Source of the DNA: Hydrogenophaga sp.
Lineage (GTDB): Bacteria; Pseudomonadota; Gammaproteobacteria; Burkholderiales; Burkholderiaceae_C
Direction: 5' to 3'
Length of the DNA stretch: 64,000 nucleotides
Assembly (NCBI RefSeq): GCF_026125785.1
Contig: NZ_JAHCKL010000001.1
Coordinates: 190,949 to 254,948 of the forward strand
Shown: positions 61,897 to 64,000 of the stretch, piece after piece
How the letters are laid out: each line of letters opens with the position of its first letter
Position numbering within the stretch: position 1 is the stretch's first letter
Program-made: the position numbers and the translations under genes
The notes under the pieces: generated by a model
What the model saw: only the letters and a program-made list of their open reading frames with translations
Database searches by the model: none
What the model was told of the DNA's origin: nothing

Positions 61897-63183
61897 ATGG
61901 AGAACGGTTTGAAAGTTTTGGTGATCGGCGGCGGTGGCCGTGAACATGCCCTGGCCTGGAAGCTCCGGCAATCCGAAGGCGTGAGCCAGGTCTTCGTGGC
62001 GCCTGGCAACGCGGGCACCGCGCGCGACCCCGGTTTGCACAACCTGCCCGTCACCGACAAGGTGGCGCTGCGGGAATGGGCGCAGGCCAATGGCATCGGG
62101 CTCACCGTGGTCGGCCCCGAGGCTCCCCTGGCTGCCGGTGTGGTGGATGAGTTCCGCGCGCACGGCCTGCCGATCTTCGGACCCACCCGTGCGGCGGCCC
62201 AGTTGGAGAGCTCCAAGGCGTTTTCCAAGGCCTTCATGCAGCGCCACGGCATTCCCACGGCGCGCTACCAGACCTTCACCGACGCGGCGCAGGCCCATGC
62301 CTACGTGCAGGCGGAGGGTGCCCCCATCGTGGTCAAGGCCGACGGCCTGGCTGCCGGCAAAGGGGTGGTGGTGGCCATGACCGAGGAGGAGGCGCACGAG
62401 GCCATCGACTTCATGCTGCTCGACAACAAGCTGGGTGTGGCGCACAACGAGGGCGGCGCCCGCGTGGTGATCGAAGAGTTCCTGGTGGGCGAGGAGGCCA
62501 GCTTCATCGTGCTGTGCGATGGCGAACACGCGCTCGCGCTGGCGACCAGCCAGGACCACAAGCGCCTGCTGGACGCCGATCAGGGGCCCAACACGGGCGG
62601 TATGGGCGCCTATTCGCCCGCGCCCGTGGTCACGCCCGAGGTGCATGAACGCGCCATGAACGAGGTGATCCTGCCCACGCTGCGCGGCATGGCAGCCGAT
62701 GGCCTTCCCTACACCGGTTTTCTCTATGCCGGTCTGATGATCACGCCCGACGGACGGGTCAAGACGCTGGAATTCAACTGCCGCATGGGCGATCCCGAGA
62801 CACAGCCCATCATGATGCGCCTGCGCAGCAACTTCGCGCAGGTGCTGCTGGCGGCCACGCGCGCCGAACTCGACGGCGTGCAACTGGACTGGGACCCGCG
62901 CGTGGCGCTGGGCGTGGTGCTGGCCGCTGCCGGCTATCCCTTGAACCCCCGCAAGGGAGATGCCATCACGGGCCTGCCGGCCGATGAGGCCGACCGCATG
63001 GTGTTCCATGCGGGCACCACCGAAGTCGGCAACGAGGTGCAGGTGAGCGGCGGGCGCGTGCTCTGCGTGACGGCCTTGGCGGATTCGGTGGCCAAGGCCC
63101 GCGAGCGCGCCTACGCGGTGGCCGATGCCATCCGTTTCGATGGCGCGCAATTCCGGCGCGACATCGGCCATCGCGCGCTCTGA
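61897..63183 (+). CDS. purD: Phosphoribosylamine-glycine ligase
   Basis: A 428-residue ATP-grasp enzyme for the second step of purine synthesis. The N-terminal VLVIGGGGREHALAWKL, the ATP-grasp region PIVVKADGLAAGKGVVVAM, and DQDHKRL-like (QDHKRLLDADQGPNTGGMGAYSPAP) plus EFNCRMGDPETQPIMMRL are all family signatures. ATG 61897 follows GTTTTT without a clear ribosome-binding site. hemF follows 14 bp later, an unusual neighbour suggesting a short operon. Confidence 0.97.
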   Translation: MENGLKVLVIGGGGREHALAWKLRQSEGVSQVFVAPGNAGTARDPGLHNLPVTDKVALREWAQANGIGLTVVGPEAPLAAGVVDEFRAHGLPIFGPTRAAAQLESSKAFSKAFMQRHGIPTARYQTFTDAAQAHAYVQAEGAPIVVKADGLAAGKGVVVAMTEEEAHEAIDFMLLDNKLGVAHNEGGARVVIEEFLVGEEASFIVLCDGEHALALATSQDHKRLLDADQGPNTGGMGAYSPAPVVTPEVHERAMNEVILPTLRGMAADGLPYTGFLYAGLMITPDGRVKTLEFNCRMGDPETQPIMMRLRSNFAQVLLAATRAELDGVQLDWDPRVALGVVLAAAGYPLNPRKGDAITGLPADEADRMVFHAGTTEVGNEVQVSGGRVLCVTALADSVAKARERAYAVADAIRFDGAQFRRDIGHRAL

Positions 63184-63197
63184 AGGTGTAACCGCGC

Positions 63198-64000
63198 ATG
63201 GGAACTCCGACCACCTCCCTGGCCATGGTGCGCGAGTACCTGGTCGACCTCCAGGAACGCATCACCTCCACGGTCGCCATGGTCGATGGCAGCAACTTCC
63301 TCGTCGATCGCTGGACCAAACCGCGTGGCGAAAAGCTGCAGGGCAGTGGCATCACCCAGATTCTGGAAGATGGCGCCGTGTTCGAGCGTGCCGGCTGTGG
63401 CTTCTCCCATGTGAGCGGGCCCGGTTTGCCACCATCGGCCACGCAGCACAGACCCGAACTCAGTGGCGCGCCCTTCGAGGCCATGGGGGTCTCGCTGGTC
63501 TTTCACCCGCGCAACCCCTATGTGCCCACGGTGCACATGAACGTGCGCATGATTGCCGCCACGCCTGTGGGCGGTGAGCCGGTGTGCTGGTTCGGCGGCG
63601 GCATGGACCTGACGCCGTACTACGGATTCGAGGAGGATGCGGTGCACTTTCACCGCTCGGTCAAGCAGGCGCTCGATCCCTTCGGCGTAGACAAGTACCC
63701 GCGCTTCAAGAAGTGGTGCGACGAGTACTTCTACCTCAAGCACCGCGACGAACAGCGAGGCATCGGCGGGGTCTTCTTCGACGACTTCTCCGAACTGGGT
63801 TTCGACGGCAGCTTTGCCATGATGAGTTCGGTGGGTGACACCTTCCTGGACGCCTACCTGCCCATCGTGGACCGGCGCAAGAACACGCCTTACGGTGAAC
63901 GCGAGCGCAGCTTCCAGCTCTACCGGCGTGGGCGCTATGTCGAGTTCAACCTGGTGTGGGACCGCGGCACCCATTTCGGTCTGCAGTCCGGCGGGCGCAG
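63198..64000 (+). CDS. hemF: Coproporphyrinogen III oxidase, aerobic (3' end outside window)
   Basis: The first 267 codons of an oxygen-dependent heme-biosynthesis enzyme. Characteristic motifs are DGGSNF-like [91 protein letters not shown], and [21 protein letters not shown]. The frame is open at the window edge, so roughly 35-40 residues are missing. It is probably cotranscribed with purD. Confidence 0.96.
   Translation, partial: MGTPTTSLAMVREYLVDLQERITSTVAMVDGSNFLVDRWTKPRGEKLQGSGITQILEDGAVFERAGCGFSHVSGPGLPPSATQHRPELSGAPFEAMGVSLVFHPRNPYVPTVHMNVRMIAATPVGGEPVCWFGGGMDLTPYYGFEEDAVHFHRSVKQALDPFGVDKYPRFKKWCDEYFYLKHRDEQRGIGGVFFDDFSELGFDGSFAMMSSVGDTFLDAYLPIVDRRKNTPYGERERSFQLYRRGRYVEFNLVWDRGTHFGLQSGGR

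Overview
The window is high-GC chromosomal DNA from a betaproteobacterium, most likely the family Comamonadaceae (Hydrogenophaga/Acidovorax-like). The reasons are gene orders typical of Burkholderiales (thrS-infC-rpmI-rplT-pheS-pheT-ihfA-merR-tRNA-Pro; exbB-exbD-lpxK-Trm112-kdsB-adk; clpS-clpA), a LivHMGF plus Bug/TctC-rich metabolic section, and paired monomeric and dimeric NADP isocitrate dehydrogenases. I see no phage, IS element, CRISPR array or plasmid signature. The first and last genes are cut by the window edges.

Region 1 (1-12998) is the end of an exopolysaccharide/cell-surface glycan locus. It holds a nucleotidyltransferase fragment, a GT2 glycosyltransferase, a large Ala-Pro-repeat lipoprotein, a HAD-UbiA fusion, a polytopic GT-C-like membrane protein, UDP-glucose 6-dehydrogenase, an O-antigen-ligase/polymerase-like protein and an EpsB-type undecaprenyl-phosphate sugar transferase. 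A trypsin-like secreted protease closes it. A 776-bp, hairpin-rich spacer with an iterated 9-mer precedes the HAD-UbiA gene.

Region 2 (13008-30592) is catabolic: a short CaiB-like CoA-transferase, pobA with a divergent IclR-type pobR and a clear palindromic operator, a livFGMH operon with its binding protein, a flavodoxin, two further orphan binding proteins, two tRNAs, then GST, acyl-CoA dehydrogenase, an APH-like kinase, a Crp/Fnr regulator, enoyl-CoA hydratase and a PaaH-like 3-hydroxyacyl-CoA dehydrogenase. Degenerate intergenic repeats occur at about 14.0-14.2 kb and 29.0 kb.

Region 3 (30670-45485) carries a FimV-like protein, a 2-hydroxyacid dehydrogenase, lexA with two tandem SOS boxes shared with a divergent L-asparaginase gene, a DUF6644/DUF6152-like pair, and the translation block thrS-infC-rpmI-rplT-pheST-ihfA-merR-tRNA-Pro(GGG). 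thrS is preceded by a textbook transcription attenuator with a threonine-rich 13-codon leader peptide. infC has no ATG, GTG or TTG that could give full-length IF3 and appears to start at ATA.

Region 4 (45606-64000) is housekeeping: adk, kdsB, a Trm112-like protein, lpxK, exbD, exbB, xseA, sodB, monomeric icd, a DUF192 gene, dimeric icd, clpS, clpA, a HerA-like ATPase, yebC, purD and the 5' part of hemF. The most novel-looking items are the thrS attenuator, the ATA-started infC, the HAD-UbiA/GT-C pair with its structured leader, and the pobA/pobR operator.
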